Numbered from the stretch's first letter, positions 1 to 9,285 are shown. The stretch is 64,000 bases of DNA from Vibrio galatheae (GCF_000967545.1 NZ_JXXV01000011.1:166306-230305), one strand, 5' to 3'. The notes: generated from the letters alone by a model not told the origin. Made by a program: numbers and translations.

Positions 1-452
1 CTCTTGTTGACATGATCATTAGGGTTAATAAATTGGTACTGGCCTTTTTCTTTACCCATTAACTCAAGAGCAAGGTTGGCAATTACCTCGTTAGTATTCA
101 TATTCACTGAAGTACCAGCACCACCTTGGAAGACATCCGAAGGGAATTGATCCATACATTTGCCTGTCTCAAGGATCAGATTACACGCTTCAACAATGTG
201 GTTGGCGACGTCTTTCTCAATCACGCCCAACTCTTTGTTAGCCAACGCGGCGGCTTTTTTGGTCATCACCATGCCGCGAACAAACTCAGGTACGTCGGAA
301 ATGGTCATGTTGGAGATGTTGAAGTTTTCCATCGCACGTAGGGTGTGAATGCCATAATAAGCGTCGGCAGGGACATGACGCTGGCCGAGTAGGTCTTCTT
401 CGATACGAGTTGCTTGATTAGCCAAGTGAGAGGTTTCAGTTAGGGTAGCCAT
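1..452 (-). CDS. aspA: Aspartate ammonia-lyase (aspartase), N-terminal part
   Basis: The enzyme reversibly deaminates L-aspartate to fumarate and ammonia in the cytoplasm. The first 150 codons are visible; the gene runs off the left edge, so the catalytic C-terminal half is missing here. The translation has the aspartase/fumarase N-terminal pattern: EEDLLG near residue 19, [13 protein letters not shown] near 28-40, PEFVRGMV near 55-62 and [14 protein letters not shown] at 110-123. The start ATG (450-452) is preceded by an AAGGATC-type ribosome binding site. It begins about 13 residues further upstream than the E. coli protein as I remember it. It diverges from the response regulator at 958. 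Family assignment is certain; the exact start is likely. Confidence 0.95.
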   Translation of the reverse strand, partial: MATLTETSHLANQATRIEEDLLGQRHVPADAYYGIHTLRAMENFNISNMTISDVPEFVRGMVMTKKAAALANKELGVIEKDVANHIVEACNLILETGKCMDQFPSDVFQGGAGTSVNMNTNEVIANLALELMGKEKGQYQFINPNDHVNK

Positions 453-957
453 ACAGGATCCTTAGAGATTTATTCTGATAATAAAAAGTTTTTATCGCCA
501 ATCTGTAATCTAAGAATCCATTCGACAGAATTTTTGGCTGTATAATCCGTCCTGACTTATGTAGCACATAATACTGTACTGGACGCATAAAAATAGTAAC
601 TGGATCACCTTTTTCATTTTCTTAAGTCAATTATTTTACCTCTTAGTAGGTAGGTATTGATTTATCCTGTTTATGTTTTTTTTAACAGGATAGATGTGAG
701 ATATCGGTTTTGTTGAAGGTGTTCTGTTATTGCTCACGATAAACGATTTGAGAGTGGGCGAAAAACGCTGCTGGGTGCAGAGTTAACCGCCAAATTGGGC
801 AGAGTATATCCACATCGTTGTCTATACTCGCAAGTAAGGTCGCTTTATATATTCGCGAGTTTAATCGATCTGAAGTCATCGACTTGATGGCGAGATGTTA
901 AGAAATAGTGGCTGCTTGATACGACCACCAGTACTGTTTTTCATATAAGGAGAGCGT
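453..957. other. 505-bp divergent intergenic region between aspA and the response regulator
   Basis: This AT-rich spacer must hold the promoters of aspA (leftward) and of the response regulator (rightward). The only clear element is the ribosome binding site AAGGAG at 947-952 before the ATG at 958. There is a TGTGA half-site at about 694-698, but no convincing full CRP or FNR palindrome. No coding potential is apparent. Confidence 0.5.
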
Positions 958-1989
958 ATGACAGAGAAACCGATAGTCCTTGTGGTCGACGACTCCCCAG
1001 AAAATATTTCAGTCCTGAGTGGTGTGCTGCGCGATGATTACAAAGTTAAAGTGGCACTCAATGGGGTTAAAGCGATTCAAATAGCAGAAAGTGAGCCGGA
1101 TTTGATGATGATCTTGCTCGACGTGATGATGCCAGAAATGGATGGCTATGAGGTGTGTGAGCGACTCAAATCTAATCCAGTTACGGCGAATATTCCGATT
1201 ATTTTTGTCACAGCGAAAGAGCGCGACATTGATGAAAAGTTTGGTTTCTCTTTAGGTGCCGTCGATTACATCACCAAGCCAGTGAGTCCTTCAATTGTGC
1301 GTACCCGGGTGCGTGCACATATTGCGGTGTTTGAGCAAAGTCGCTTGCTCGATCAAAAAGTGCGTGAGAGAACGGCAGAACTAGAACGAACTCGAATGCA
1401 GATTGTTCACTGTTTAGGTCGGGCGGCGGAGTTTAGGGACAATCAATTGGGATTACATGTCTATCGGATTAGTCACTACAGTCGTTTAATCGCACAAGTT
1501 ATCAGCCCAGACGATCATGACTGGGTTGAACTCGTCTACCATGCGTCACCTTTGTATGATGTCGGCAAGCTTGGTATCCCTGATAGTGTATTGCTCAAGC
1601 CGGGTGAGCTGATCGAACAAGACTGGCAAGTAATGCGTCAGCACCCTGCGATAGGGGCTGAGATCATTGGCGAACAAGATTCAGATCTCATGTTATTGGC
1701 CAAAGAGATCGCCTTAACTCACCATGAAAGATGGGATGGTTCTGGGTATCCGAATGGTTTAAAAGGCGAAGATATTCCTCTTGCTGGAAGGGTCGTTGCC
1801 GTCGCGGATGTGTTTGATGACTTAACTTGCCAGCGTCCTTATAAACAGGCGTGGTCAGTTGAAGAGACGGTTGATTATATTTGCGACGAGTCGGGTAAGC
1901 ATTTTGATCCGCAAGTGGTTGCGGCATTTCTGCTCGTTTTGGATGATATTTTGGCCATTCACGAAAAATATAAAGATCCTATCCACTAA
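958..1989 (+). CDS. Response regulator with degenerate HD-GYP domain (RpfG type)
   Basis: A two-domain cytoplasmic protein of 343 residues. An N-terminal receiver domain (about 5-120) has the acidic pair D11/D12, phosphoacceptor D55 (LLDVMMPEMDG), T85 and K107. A short coiled coil (about 128-150) leads to a C-terminal HD-GYP domain (about 155-330). Active HD-GYP proteins hydrolyse cyclic di-GMP using a metal centre. Here H255/H256, GSGYPNGLKGEDIPL (261-275) and D284 are kept. The HD motif reads YD (Y200-D201), and the usual glutamate four residues before the first metal-binding histidine (H167) is Q163. Two metal ligands thus appear lost, so phosphodiesterase activity is doubtful and a binding or protein-interaction role is possible. 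No histidine kinase gene is adjacent. AAGGAG at 947-952 supports this start. Confidence 0.9.
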   Translation: MTEKPIVLVVDDSPENISVLSGVLRDDYKVKVALNGVKAIQIAESEPDLMMILLDVMMPEMDGYEVCERLKSNPVTANIPIIFVTAKERDIDEKFGFSLGAVDYITKPVSPSIVRTRVRAHIAVFEQSRLLDQKVRERTAELERTRMQIVHCLGRAAEFRDNQLGLHVYRISHYSRLIAQVISPDDHDWVELVYHASPLYDVGKLGIPDSVLLKPGELIEQDWQVMRQHPAIGAEIIGEQDSDLMLLAKEIALTHHERWDGSGYPNGLKGEDIPLAGRVVAVADVFDDLTCQRPYKQAWSVEETVDYICDESGKHFDPQVVAAFLLVLDDILAIHEKYKDPIH

Positions 1990-2082
1990 CGAAGTGAGCT
2001 GTGAGGGAAGGCGCTACAAGGGATTGTGGCAGTTGAGCTTAGTGGCAAGAGTCAGTACACTGACCTCAACAAAGGAGGGCGC

Positions 2083-2586
2083 GTGTTTCCTATCTTACTA
2101 CTGTTATTTATCTTCGTTCCTATCATTGAAATAGGTCTATTTATCCAAGTCGGTGGATACCTTGGCTTATGGCCAACCATCGCCTTAGTTTTGCTTACTG
2201 CCTTCGTTGGTGCCTCGTTAGTGCGCAGCCAAGGTTTACAGACCCTGATGTCGGTGCAAAATCGACTTCAACAAGGCGAACTGCCTGCTCAACAGATATT
2301 TGAGGGCGTTATGCTGGCGGTGGCGGGTGTGTTACTGCTCACTCCAGGCTTTATGACCGATGCGCTCGGTATGTTGGTATTGCTTCCCTCCCCAAGAGCA
2401 GCGATTGCCAAATATTTAATGGGTAAGATGGTCGTTAAGTCGGTGGGGGGCGGTTTCCATGGTGAGCAGTTTGGCCAGAACCCGTTTGAGCAAGGGCCGT
2501 TTCACAAAGGTGATTCGAAACAAGGCTCAACGTTTGAAGGTGAGTTTGAGCGCAAAGATGACCACGACAAGAATCGCCTCAACTAG
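2083..2586 (+). CDS. fxsA: FxsA family cytoplasmic membrane protein
   Basis: FxsA is a small inner-membrane protein; in E. coli its overproduction relieves F-plasmid exclusion of phage T7. The 167-residue translation has membrane segments near the N-terminus (MFPILLLLFIFVPIIEI) and around 70-105, with VGASLVRSQG and LLLTPGFMTDALG typical of the family, then a polar glycine/charged tail. I chose the GTG at 2083 over a longer reading frame from 2026, because the protein then begins directly with the membrane helix and an AGGAGG sequence (2073-2078) sits just upstream. As in E. coli it lies close to aspA, but here the response regulator is between them. Confidence 0.88.
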   Translation: MFPILLLLFIFVPIIEIGLFIQVGGYLGLWPTIALVLLTAFVGASLVRSQGLQTLMSVQNRLQQGELPAQQIFEGVMLAVAGVLLLTPGFMTDALGMLVLLPSPRAAIAKYLMGKMVVKSVGGGFHGEQFGQNPFEQGPFHKGDSKQGSTFEGEFERKDDHDKNRLN

Positions 2587-2931
2587 TTAAATCCCTTTAT
2601 AGAGGCGCTTGATTAGCGCCTTTTTTGTACGCTTTCTCAGCGGAATACTCCCTGAGTACTTACTCTATTTATTAGCTAAAGCTTAATTAATTCAATAAGA
2701 TATTCTCACATTTGCAACTGCTGTTATCACCATGCGTTGGAAATTTGATTGCGGTTCAATTATTCATCATATCTATGAGATCAAAATCTCATTGTCACTG
2801 AATGTAATTTTTAGTTTCATAAAAAACATCAACACTGAGCATGGTTTATTAATAAGTCGTCACGGAAAAAGTGACTTGGAACACGCTTCTTGGTTGTTGT
2901 GTGACATCGGAAGCGATGCATGGTGGATAAC
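2587..2931 (+). other. Intergenic region before the secreted nuclease
   Basis: Apart from the fxsA terminator, this 345-bp AT-rich stretch holds a perfect 7-bp inverted repeat ATGAGAT-CAAA-ATCTCAT (2775-2792). It is a possible operator or 5' UTR hairpin of the nuclease gene. No ORF worth calling is present. Confidence 0.4.
2603..2626 (+). terminator. Rho-independent terminator after fxsA
   Basis: The inverted repeat AGGCGCT / AGCGCCT with a short loop is followed by TTTTTT, 16 bases after the fxsA stop. Confidence 0.85.
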
Positions 2932-5529
2932 ATGAAACAAAAATTAACTCCAACGCTACTCGCTGCAGTGGTAGCCGGTGCGTTGTCGTCTCCAGCGATG
3001 GCAGACATCATTATTTCTCAGTATGTTGAAGGCGGTAGCAACAACAAGGCGATTGAGATTGCCAACACAGGTGATACGTCAGTCTCGCTTGATGGCTACA
3101 CTTTGGCAAAATCAACCAATGGTGGCGGTGAGTGGGGCAGCTCGCTTTCCCTCGACGGGCGGGTTTTAGCGGCACAAAGCGTTCTTGTTATCGCTCATTC
3201 AAGTGCGAGTGATGACATCAAAGCGGTTGCGGATATCATCAACGGCTCTGTAACAGGCTTTAATGGTGATGACCCAATGGCACTGTTAAAAGACGGCGTA
3301 GAGCACGATGTTCTAGGCGTAATGGGCGATGTTGATTTTGCTAAAGACGTCACACTGGTACGTAATTCGGATGCGATGACGCCATCTTCTACTTATGACG
3401 CTTCTCAATGGTCATCCCTACCGAAAGACAGTATCGAAGGCCTAGGCATTCTGGATAGTGGCTCAGCACCAGAGTCGTTTGCTTGTACCCAAGATGGTCA
3501 GACGCCGAACTTCACAGCGATCCAAGACATTCAAGGTGAAGGCGATACCTCGCCATTTATCAACGGCTACCCATATATCACAGATCAGGATTTCTATGTG
3601 CAAGGGGTAGTGAGTGCAGTCACCACAGGTTTGACCAAAGGCTTCTACCTGCAAGCATTATCGGATGATTACAACCCTGACACCTCGGAAGGTTTGTTTG
3701 TTCACACTAATCAATCCAGCTCAGAGCTACAGCCAGGTGATGTAGTGTGTGTTAAAGGTAAAGTTCAAGAGTATTACAATCATACTCAGCTGAAAACCGA
3801 GAGCAACAACTGGGTTAAGCAAGGGGAACAAGCGGCACCAAGCGCAACAGAAATCGAGATTTTGCCAAGTGATAGTGACTTTGACCGCACGCTAGAGCGC
3901 TATGAAGGCATGCTGGTAAAAACCACTCAAGCGTTGGATATGCGTGTAACACGTACCTTTGGCTATGACTACGCTGCGCGCCGTAACAATATGGTTTTAG
4001 CGCAAGGCCGTATCAATATGCAGCCAAACCAAAACTTTGCTGCAGGTTCCGTGCTGGCCGAGCAACAATCGATAGAGAACGCGCAGCGCCGTCTATTTGT
4101 TGAGTCGGATGCTAAAGCGGCGGATGGTGAAATCCCATACTACCCAGATTTTGGTCGTACAGATGTGGATCAAGATGGTTCGACGGAAGATTACATTCGC
4201 ATCGATGACACCATTATTGGTCTAGAAGGCGTGCTGACATACAGTTACGGTGACTACCGTCTGATTACCACCAATACCTTGACGAGCGAAAACTTCGTCC
4301 GCAACGATCCACGCAGTCAGAAGATTGAGATGAAAGAGGGCGATCTGCGTATTGCAACTTTCAACGTACTCAACTATTTCAACTCCCCATTCGGTGGTGA
4401 CACCAACCCACATGGTGACAACCGTGGTGCTAACAGTTATGAAGAGTTTGAGGTTCAACAAGCCAAGATCGTCAATGCGATTCTGCGTCTAGATGCCGAC
4501 ATTATTGGTCTGATGGAAATCGAAAATAATGGTTTCGGTGACAGTGGCGCGATTCGCCAACTGGTTGATCAATTGAACGCGCGCATCGATCGCAAGAAAG
4601 ACCGTTACGATATTGTCGCGATTGATAGTAATGGCGATAAAGTGACCGACGAGAACGACTACATTGGTACCGACGTAATTACCACCGGGGTTATCTACCG
4701 TCCTAAAGTGGTTAAGTTGCAAGATTCACGTGTGATTCCGATGCCAAGCCAGCAAGCACCAGAAGTGGTCGATGACAAGGGCAAAGTGATTGAAGATGGT
4801 AAAAACTACCAGCGTGACTCATTGGCTCCGACCTTTAAAGTCAAAGGCACCAAAGAGAGCATCACAGTCGCCATCAACCACTTTAAATCAAAAGGCTCAA
4901 GCTGCTGGGAAGATGCTGCGCCAGTTGAGCAAGGCGGCCAAGGTGGTGACGATCTGGATAAGCAAGGTTCTTGTGAAAACTTCCGTGTTGCCGCTGCGGT
5001 AGCATTGGGCGATGCGCTTAATGAAATCGATGGTCACAAAGTGATTTTAGGTGATATGAACTCGTACGGCATGGAAGATCCTATGCTGGTTCTGACGGAC
5101 TACAGCCAAGAGAAATACGGTAAGACGATTACCGCTGCTCGCAACACCTACATTGTTGGCGCAGTCCAGTTTGGTGATGAAGGCGCTGTGATCACTGATA
5201 ACTACGGCTACATCAACGCGGTTGCCAAAGCGCATCCGATCAGCTGGAGCTATTCATACAATGATGAAGTGGGCGCACTGGACCACTTGCTGATCAGCCC
5301 AAGCCTAGAGAAGCACTTTGTTGATGCCACCGATTGGCATATCAATGGTGGTGAATCGACGTTGTTTGATTACAACGATGAGTACAAAGGTGACCTACCT
5401 AAGTACCAAGATCATTTCCGCGCTTCTGACCACGATCCTGCGGTACTTGAGCTCAACATGGCTGGTTCATTTAGCTTCGGCGCAATGATGTCATTGTTCG
5501 GTCTGGCGTTGTGGCGTCGTCGTCAATAA
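2932..5529 (+). CDS. ExeM/NucH-type extracellular endonuclease (Xds-like)
   Basis: A large secreted nuclease expected to degrade extracellular DNA, as the Vibrio cholerae Xds protein does. From the ATG at 2932 (865 residues) it has a signal peptide (KQKLTPTLLAAVVAGALSSP, cleaved after AMA). Next comes a lamin-tail-like domain (ISQYVEGGSNNKAIEIAN), then a middle OB-fold region. The endonuclease/exonuclease/phosphatase domain starts about residue 470 (LRIATFNVLNYF), with IIGLMEIENNG, INHFKSKG, LGDMNSYG (near 706) and SDHDPAV (near 830). The C-terminus is a short hydrophobic segment followed by WRRRQ, resembling a GlyGly-CTERM sorting tail without the glycine pair. An in-frame ATG at 2920 would add four residues before the signal peptide; I prefer 2932. 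Single-gene transcription unit. Confidence 0.9.
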   Translation: MKQKLTPTLLAAVVAGALSSPAMADIIISQYVEGGSNNKAIEIANTGDTSVSLDGYTLAKSTNGGGEWGSSLSLDGRVLAAQSVLVIAHSSASDDIKAVADIINGSVTGFNGDDPMALLKDGVEHDVLGVMGDVDFAKDVTLVRNSDAMTPSSTYDASQWSSLPKDSIEGLGILDSGSAPESFACTQDGQTPNFTAIQDIQGEGDTSPFINGYPYITDQDFYVQGVVSAVTTGLTKGFYLQALSDDYNPDTSEGLFVHTNQSSSELQPGDVVCVKGKVQEYYNHTQLKTESNNWVKQGEQAAPSATEIEILPSDSDFDRTLERYEGMLVKTTQALDMRVTRTFGYDYAARRNNMVLAQGRINMQPNQNFAAGSVLAEQQSIENAQRRLFVESDAKAADGEIPYYPDFGRTDVDQDGSTEDYIRIDDTIIGLEGVLTYSYGDYRLITTNTLTSENFVRNDPRSQKIEMKEGDLRIATFNVLNYFNSPFGGDTNPHGDNRGANSYEEFEVQQAKIVNAILRLDADIIGLMEIENNGFGDSGAIRQLVDQLNARIDRKKDRYDIVAIDSNGDKVTDENDYIGTDVITTGVIYRPKVVKLQDSRVIPMPSQQAPEVVDDKGKVIEDGKNYQRDSLAPTFKVKGTKESITVAINHFKSKGSSCWEDAAPVEQGGQGGDDLDKQGSCENFRVAAAVALGDALNEIDGHKVILGDMNSYGMEDPMLVLTDYSQEKYGKTITAARNTYIVGAVQFGDEGAVITDNYGYINAVAKAHPISWSYSYNDEVGALDHLLISPSLEKHFVDATDWHINGGESTLFDYNDEYKGDLPKYQDHFRASDHDPAVLELNMAGSFSFGAMMSLFGLALWRRRQ

Positions 5530-5549
5530 TCACACCCATGTAAAACTTT

Positions 5550-5578
5550 AAGGTCAGCCAGTGCTGGCCTTATTTTTT
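5550..5578 (+). terminator. Rho-independent terminator after the nuclease gene
   Basis: A 9-bp stem (AAGGTCAGC / GCTGGCCTT) with a CAGT loop is followed by ATTTTTT. Confidence 0.9.
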
Positions 5579-5656
5579 ACAAACGCTTGCCTTTCCCAAT
5601 AGCTACGGCACAATACCGCCCCTATATAGACATTTTTCAACGCTCGTTTCTAAGTC

Positions 5657-6259
5657 ATGCTGTTAATCATCGATAATTACGACTCTTTTACTTACAACCT
5701 CTACCAGTATTTTTGTGAGCTGGGCGCAGAGGTAAAAGTGGTGCGTAATGACGAGATTAGCCTTGCACAAATCGAAGCGTTAAGTCCGACCCACTTGGTC
5801 ATCTCCCCCGGCCCTTGTACGCCGAATGAAGCTGGAATCTCCCTTGCTGCGATTGAACACTTTGCCGGGAAGCTGCCTATTCTTGGTGTCTGTTTAGGTC
5901 ATCAGGCCATCGCTCAGGTGTTTGGTGGTGAGGTTGTTCGCGCACGCCAAGTGATGCATGGTAAAACCTCGCCGATTCGTCACACCAATCGCAGTGTATT
6001 TGTTGGTTTGAACAATCCGCTAACCGTGACGCGCTACCACTCTTTGGTAGTAAAAAGCGACTCCTTTCCTGATTGCTTTGAGTTGACGGCCTGGACTGAG
6101 CGAGAAGATGGTTCAATGGATGAAATCATGGGCTATCAACACAAATCGCTGCCAATCGATGCGGTGCAGTTTCACCCCGAATCAATCAAAACAGAACAAG
6201 GCCATCAGCTACTGGCGAACTTTTTACGTCGTTTACATCATGACCTTGTCATTGGCTAG
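5657..6259 (+). CDS. pabA: Aminodeoxychorismate/anthranilate synthase glutamine amidotransferase subunit
   Basis: This glutaminase subunit supplies ammonia to PabB (4-amino-4-deoxychorismate, folate synthesis) and in some organisms also to anthranilate synthase. The 200-residue class I amidotransferase carries [10 protein letters not shown] (6-15), [11 protein letters not shown] (50-60), the nucleophile C79 in GVCLGHQ and the dyad H173/E175 in FHPES. A single-domain protein of this length, away from trp genes and next to argD, matches pabA context in Vibrio. Its last 4 bases overlap the end of the convergent flavoprotein gene. TrpG is the alternative name, since these paralogues are close in sequence. 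Confidence 0.88.
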   Translation: MLLIIDNYDSFTYNLYQYFCELGAEVKVVRNDEISLAQIEALSPTHLVISPGPCTPNEAGISLAAIEHFAGKLPILGVCLGHQAIAQVFGGEVVRARQVMHGKTSPIRHTNRSVFVGLNNPLTVTRYHSLVVKSDSFPDCFELTAWTEREDGSMDEIMGYQHKSLPIDAVQFHPESIKTEQGHQLLANFLRRLHHDLVIG

Positions 6260-7545
6260 TGATCAACCGAACTTGGTTTGGTGCGTTCGACCCCAGCCGC
6301 TTTCAACAGATATTTTTCATAAATAGGCTCACTGGTGCCTTTCTTAACCTTGTAGAGAAAATATTTCTCAAACGCGATTTTAGCTAGGTGCACCCATTGT
6401 CCCATTCCCGTCCAGTTGGTATTGCGCGGTGGGTTTTGTGGCAGGGCGACAAACGCCGCTCCTTTATCCCCCATATCGGCTAAACACAGGGCATTGAGTG
6501 ACGGCTTGGTGTGCATGGCTTCGCCTTGTTCGAGGCTCAGAATATTTTCCACGATAGCCGTGGTCATTGACTCAATCATAAAACCGGTTTTCGGCGCGCC
6601 TACAGGAACAGGCGTCTCTTCGAGTGGTGGTATCGCAACACAGACACCTGCGGCAAAGATCTCTGGGTAGTTAGGACTGCGTTGGTATTCGTCGGTAAGC
6701 ACAAATCCTTTCGGGTTACAAAGCTGCGGCACTTCAGCAATCGCAGCAGATCCTTTGAACGCTGGTAGGAACATCGCCATGCTGAATGGCAGTGTGTGTT
6801 CGAAATCGACCTCTTTTTTACGGTTGAGCTCTTGGATATACGCGTGGTCATTGTCAAACTTCTCAACTTGAGCATTACAGATCCACTTGATGCCGCGTTC
6901 GCGGAATTCATGCTCCATCAGCGCTTTTGAATCGCCTACACCGCCTAATCCCATGTGACCAATATAAGGTTCACTGGTGACGAAGGTGATCGGTACTTGG
7001 TCACGAATTTTGCGTTTTCTCAGTTGGCTTTCTAACGTTAAAACATACTCATAGGCGGGGCCAAAACAGCTTGCGCCTTGCATCGCCCCAACCAGTACTG
7101 GACCCGGTTGCTTAAGTAAATTCTGGTAGGCTTGAAACGCTTTTTCAGCATGAGAGACAGTACAAATTGATTGAGTAAATCCAGAGTCTGGCCCCGCGCC
7201 TTCAACGGCTTCAAAAGCCAGTTTTGGCCCGCTGCAGATGACGAGGTAGGTATACTCGTATTGCTGACCGTCGCTGGTGGTGACTTGTTTGTTGGTTGCA
7301 TCGATATGGGTCACGCCGGTTGGGTTAAAGCTGACTTTAAACTTGTCTAAGTATGGGGTTAAATCAAGTACCACTTGCTCGCGAACTCGTTCACCCAGCG
7401 CAACCCAAGGGTTCGAGGGAATAAAGTGGAACTCGTGACTTTCATTGATTAATAAAACTTCATGCTGTGCTGGTAGTTTTTGCCGTAGCTCGTAAGCCAC
7501 AGAGATTCCGCCCAGACCAGCGCCGATCACTATCGTCCTTTTCAT
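6256..7545 (-). CDS. FAD-dependent sulfide:quinone oxidoreductase-like protein
   Basis: A 429-residue flavoprotein of the SQR/FCSD group, which oxidises sulfide and passes electrons to quinone at the membrane. Visible features are the FAD-binding GAGLGG (8-13), a second nucleotide-fold region, and cysteines in GASCFGP (near 160) and AAGVCVA, the last in the NYPEIFAAG cofactor motif. The C-terminal part has [15 protein letters not shown] and a basic/aromatic end ([15 protein letters not shown]) that could attach to the membrane. Which cysteines form the redox pair cannot be settled by eye, so other NAD(P)/FAD disulfide-reductase-like functions remain possible. It stands alone, convergent with pabA, with a perfect palindrome just upstream of its start. 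Confidence 0.8.
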   Translation of the reverse strand: MKRTIVIGAGLGGISVAYELRQKLPAQHEVLLINESHEFHFIPSNPWVALGERVREQVVLDLTPYLDKFKVSFNPTGVTHIDATNKQVTTSDGQQYEYTYLVICSGPKLAFEAVEGAGPDSGFTQSICTVSHAEKAFQAYQNLLKQPGPVLVGAMQGASCFGPAYEYVLTLESQLRKRKIRDQVPITFVTSEPYIGHMGLGGVGDSKALMEHEFRERGIKWICNAQVEKFDNDHAYIQELNRKKEVDFEHTLPFSMAMFLPAFKGSAAIAEVPQLCNPKGFVLTDEYQRSPNYPEIFAAGVCVAIPPLEETPVPVGAPKTGFMIESMTTAIVENILSLEQGEAMHTKPSLNALCLADMGDKGAAFVALPQNPPRNTNWTGMGQWVHLAKIAFEKYFLYKVKKGTSEPIYEKYLLKAAGVERTKPSSVDH

Positions 7546-7558
7546 GGTGTCTTCCTTT

Positions 7559-7576
7559 AATTAGCATTTGCTAATT
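7559..7576 (-). promoter_or_regulatory. Perfect inverted repeat upstream of the SQR-like gene (candidate operator)
   Basis: AATTAGC-ATTT-GCTAATT is a perfect 7-bp inverted repeat. It lies 14 bases upstream of the start codon (7545) on the gene strand and abuts the ribosome binding site (AAAGGAAG on the minus strand, 7551-7558). This placement suits a repressor site. Sulfide oxidation genes are often controlled by ArsR-type sulfur sensors, but the regulator here is unknown. Confidence 0.5.
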
Positions 7577-7840
7577 TAATGCTAGTTAATTCCACGAAAA
7601 GTGCCACTTATTCAACCGACAAAGTTGCTACGCACACGTAAAGCGTAATTATCCGCCGCAATAAAGTCTGACGAAGATCACTTTTTTTAACATTTCTTTC
7701 ATAATTCACGCGCTAGATATTATGTGAAAAAGTATGCGCAGAGTTTGGCTGGTCAACGCTTGAAGCCTTATTGATACTATGATTAACCACGGCTTATGTC
7801 AGCTATAAGAATATATTGCTTCATAAAAAGAGTGGCGTGA

Positions 7841-7854
7841 TGCATAAATACTCA
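7841..7854 (+). promoter_or_regulatory. Possible ArgR box upstream of argD
   Basis: TGCATAAATACTCA is near-symmetric and close to the ArgR half-operator consensus, 180 bp before argD. ArgR operators normally come as two boxes about 3 bp apart; the second is not evident here, so the call is weak. Confidence 0.3.
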
Positions 7855-8033
7855 TAGCTAGTAACGATTAGACTCCATAGTGATAAGTAAAAAGAATTAA
7901 TCACTATTGAAATGGTTAATTAAATGTAAATACAATGCCGTGGTTGCTGAATGGCAAAACAATATCTTATTTCATCGAATCGAAGTAAGGACACCATATT
8001 CGCTAGGCATGCGGTATCGAGAGGGAATGTGCA

Positions 8034-9248
8034 ATGACTGTAGAAAATAACGTAGAACGCGGTTGGTTTGATGAGGTAATGGTACCTTGTTACAACCCAA
8101 TGGAAATGATCCCAGTGAAAGGCGAGGGCGCTCGTGTATGGGATCAGCAAGGTAACGAATACATCGACTTTGCGGGTGGTATTGCCGTGAGCTGTCTAGG
8201 TCATTGTCATCCTGCAATGGTGAAAGCGCTGACTGAGCAAGGTCAGAAGCTGTGGCACCTAAGTAACGTGATGACTAACGAACCAGCACTTCGTCTAGCG
8301 AAAAAGCTTACTGAAGTGAGCTTTGCTGAGAAAGTTTTCTTTGCTAACTCTGGCGCAGAAGCGAACGAAGCGGCACTTAAGCTTGCTCGTCGTTACGCAG
8401 CAGATAAGTTTGGCCCAGAGAAATCTGAAATCATCGCCTTCAAACAAGGTTTCCACGGTCGTACTTTCTTTACTGTGACTGTCGGTGGTCAAGCCGCTTA
8501 TTCTGATGGTTTTGGCCCTAAACCAGGTGATGTGACTCATCTACCATACAATGATGTTGAAGCGCTACGTGAGCATATCTCGGATCGTACATGTGCCATC
8601 ATGATGGAACCTCTGCAAGGTGAAGGCGGTATCATTTCTCCAACTGACGAGTTCGTGCAAACCGTGCGTGAGCTATGTGACAAACACAATGCACTGATGA
8701 TTTTTGATGAAGTACAAACAGGCAACGGTCGTACGGGTAACTTCTATGCTTATCAAGGTCTAGGCGTGACGCCAGATATCTTAAGCACAGCAAAATCGCT
8801 CGGCGGTGGTTTCCCTATTGGCGCGATGCTAACGACGACTGAATTAGCTCAACACCTAAAAGTTGGCACACACGGCACGACTTACGGTGGTAACCCACTT
8901 GCGTGTGCGGTAGCTGAAGCTGTGGTTGATATCGTGAGTGCACCAGAAACACTCGCTGGTGTTGCTGAGCGCGAAGCACTGTTCCGTGACGGTTTAGCTA
9001 AACTGAATGATAAGTACAACATGTTTACAGAAGTTCGTGGTAAAGGTCTGTTACTTGGTGCTGCACTGAACGATGAATGGCAAGGCCGTGCGCGTGATGT
9101 ACTTGTTGCTGCAGGTAAAGAAGGTCTAATGCTGCTTGTGGCAGGTGCAAACGTGGTTCGTTTCACGCCATCGCTCGTGATTAGCAAAGAAGAAATTACA
9201 CAAGGACTGGCTCGACTAGACAAAGCTCTAGCGACGCTAGCTAAATAA
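8034..9248 (+). CDS. argD: Acetylornithine / succinylornithine aminotransferase
   Basis: A PLP-dependent class III aminotransferase of 404 residues. ArgD converts N-acetylglutamate semialdehyde to N-acetylornithine in arginine synthesis; AstC acts on N-succinylornithine in arginine breakdown. The sequence shows [11 protein letters not shown] (104-114), FHGRT (140-144), D225 in [13 protein letters not shown] contacting the PLP nitrogen, and the Schiff-base lysine K254 in [15 protein letters not shown]. Because astA and astD follow, and no other copy is in the window, the product may serve both pathways. It could equally be named astC. The start has a GAGGGA ribosome binding site. Confidence 0.92.
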   Translation: MTVENNVERGWFDEVMVPCYNPMEMIPVKGEGARVWDQQGNEYIDFAGGIAVSCLGHCHPAMVKALTEQGQKLWHLSNVMTNEPALRLAKKLTEVSFAEKVFFANSGAEANEAALKLARRYAADKFGPEKSEIIAFKQGFHGRTFFTVTVGGQAAYSDGFGPKPGDVTHLPYNDVEALREHISDRTCAIMMEPLQGEGGIISPTDEFVQTVRELCDKHNALMIFDEVQTGNGRTGNFYAYQGLGVTPDILSTAKSLGGGFPIGAMLTTTELAQHLKVGTHGTTYGGNPLACAVAEAVVDIVSAPETLAGVAEREALFRDGLAKLNDKYNMFTEVRGKGLLLGAALNDEWQGRARDVLVAAGKEGLMLLVAGANVVRFTPSLVISKEEITQGLARLDKALATLAK

Positions 9249-9258
9249 TAATTAAACC

Positions 9259-9285
9259 GGGAGCCTACTGTTCTGTAGGTCTCCC
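9259..9285 (+). other. Intercistronic hairpin between argD and astA
   Basis: The sequence GGGAG-CCTAC, loop TGTTCT, GTAGG-T-CTCCC forms a 10-bp stem with one bulge, 10 bases after the argD stop. No T-run follows, so it is more likely an mRNA-stabilising or partial-termination element than a full terminator. It lies in a 217-bp gap between two genes of one pathway. Confidence 0.5.

Larger units (their letters stand above)
7546..8033. other. 488-bp divergent intergenic region between the SQR-like gene and argD
   Basis: Besides the palindrome at 7559-7576, I see an ArgR-box-like word TGCATAAATACTCA (7841-7854; 12 of 14 to TGAATWWWWATTCA as I recall it) without a clear second box. There is also a perfect 8-bp inverted repeat ATAGTGAT / ATCACTAT (7877-7884 and 7900-7907). 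The argD ribosome binding site GAGGGA lies shortly before the ATG at 8034. The region is AT-rich with no coding signal. Confidence 0.4.

Noticed and set aside
2026..2082. Longer fxsA start
   Set aside because: It would put 19 polar residues before the first membrane helix; the GTG at 2083 has a strong AGGAGG site.
2793..2807. Possible Pho box (TGTCA and TGTAA repeats) before the nuclease
   Set aside because: The repeats are 10 bases apart instead of 11 and match poorly, although phosphate control of related nucleases is known.
2732..2935. 67-codon frame upstream of the nuclease
   Set aside because: AT-rich intergenic DNA, overlaps the nuclease start, no ribosome binding site.
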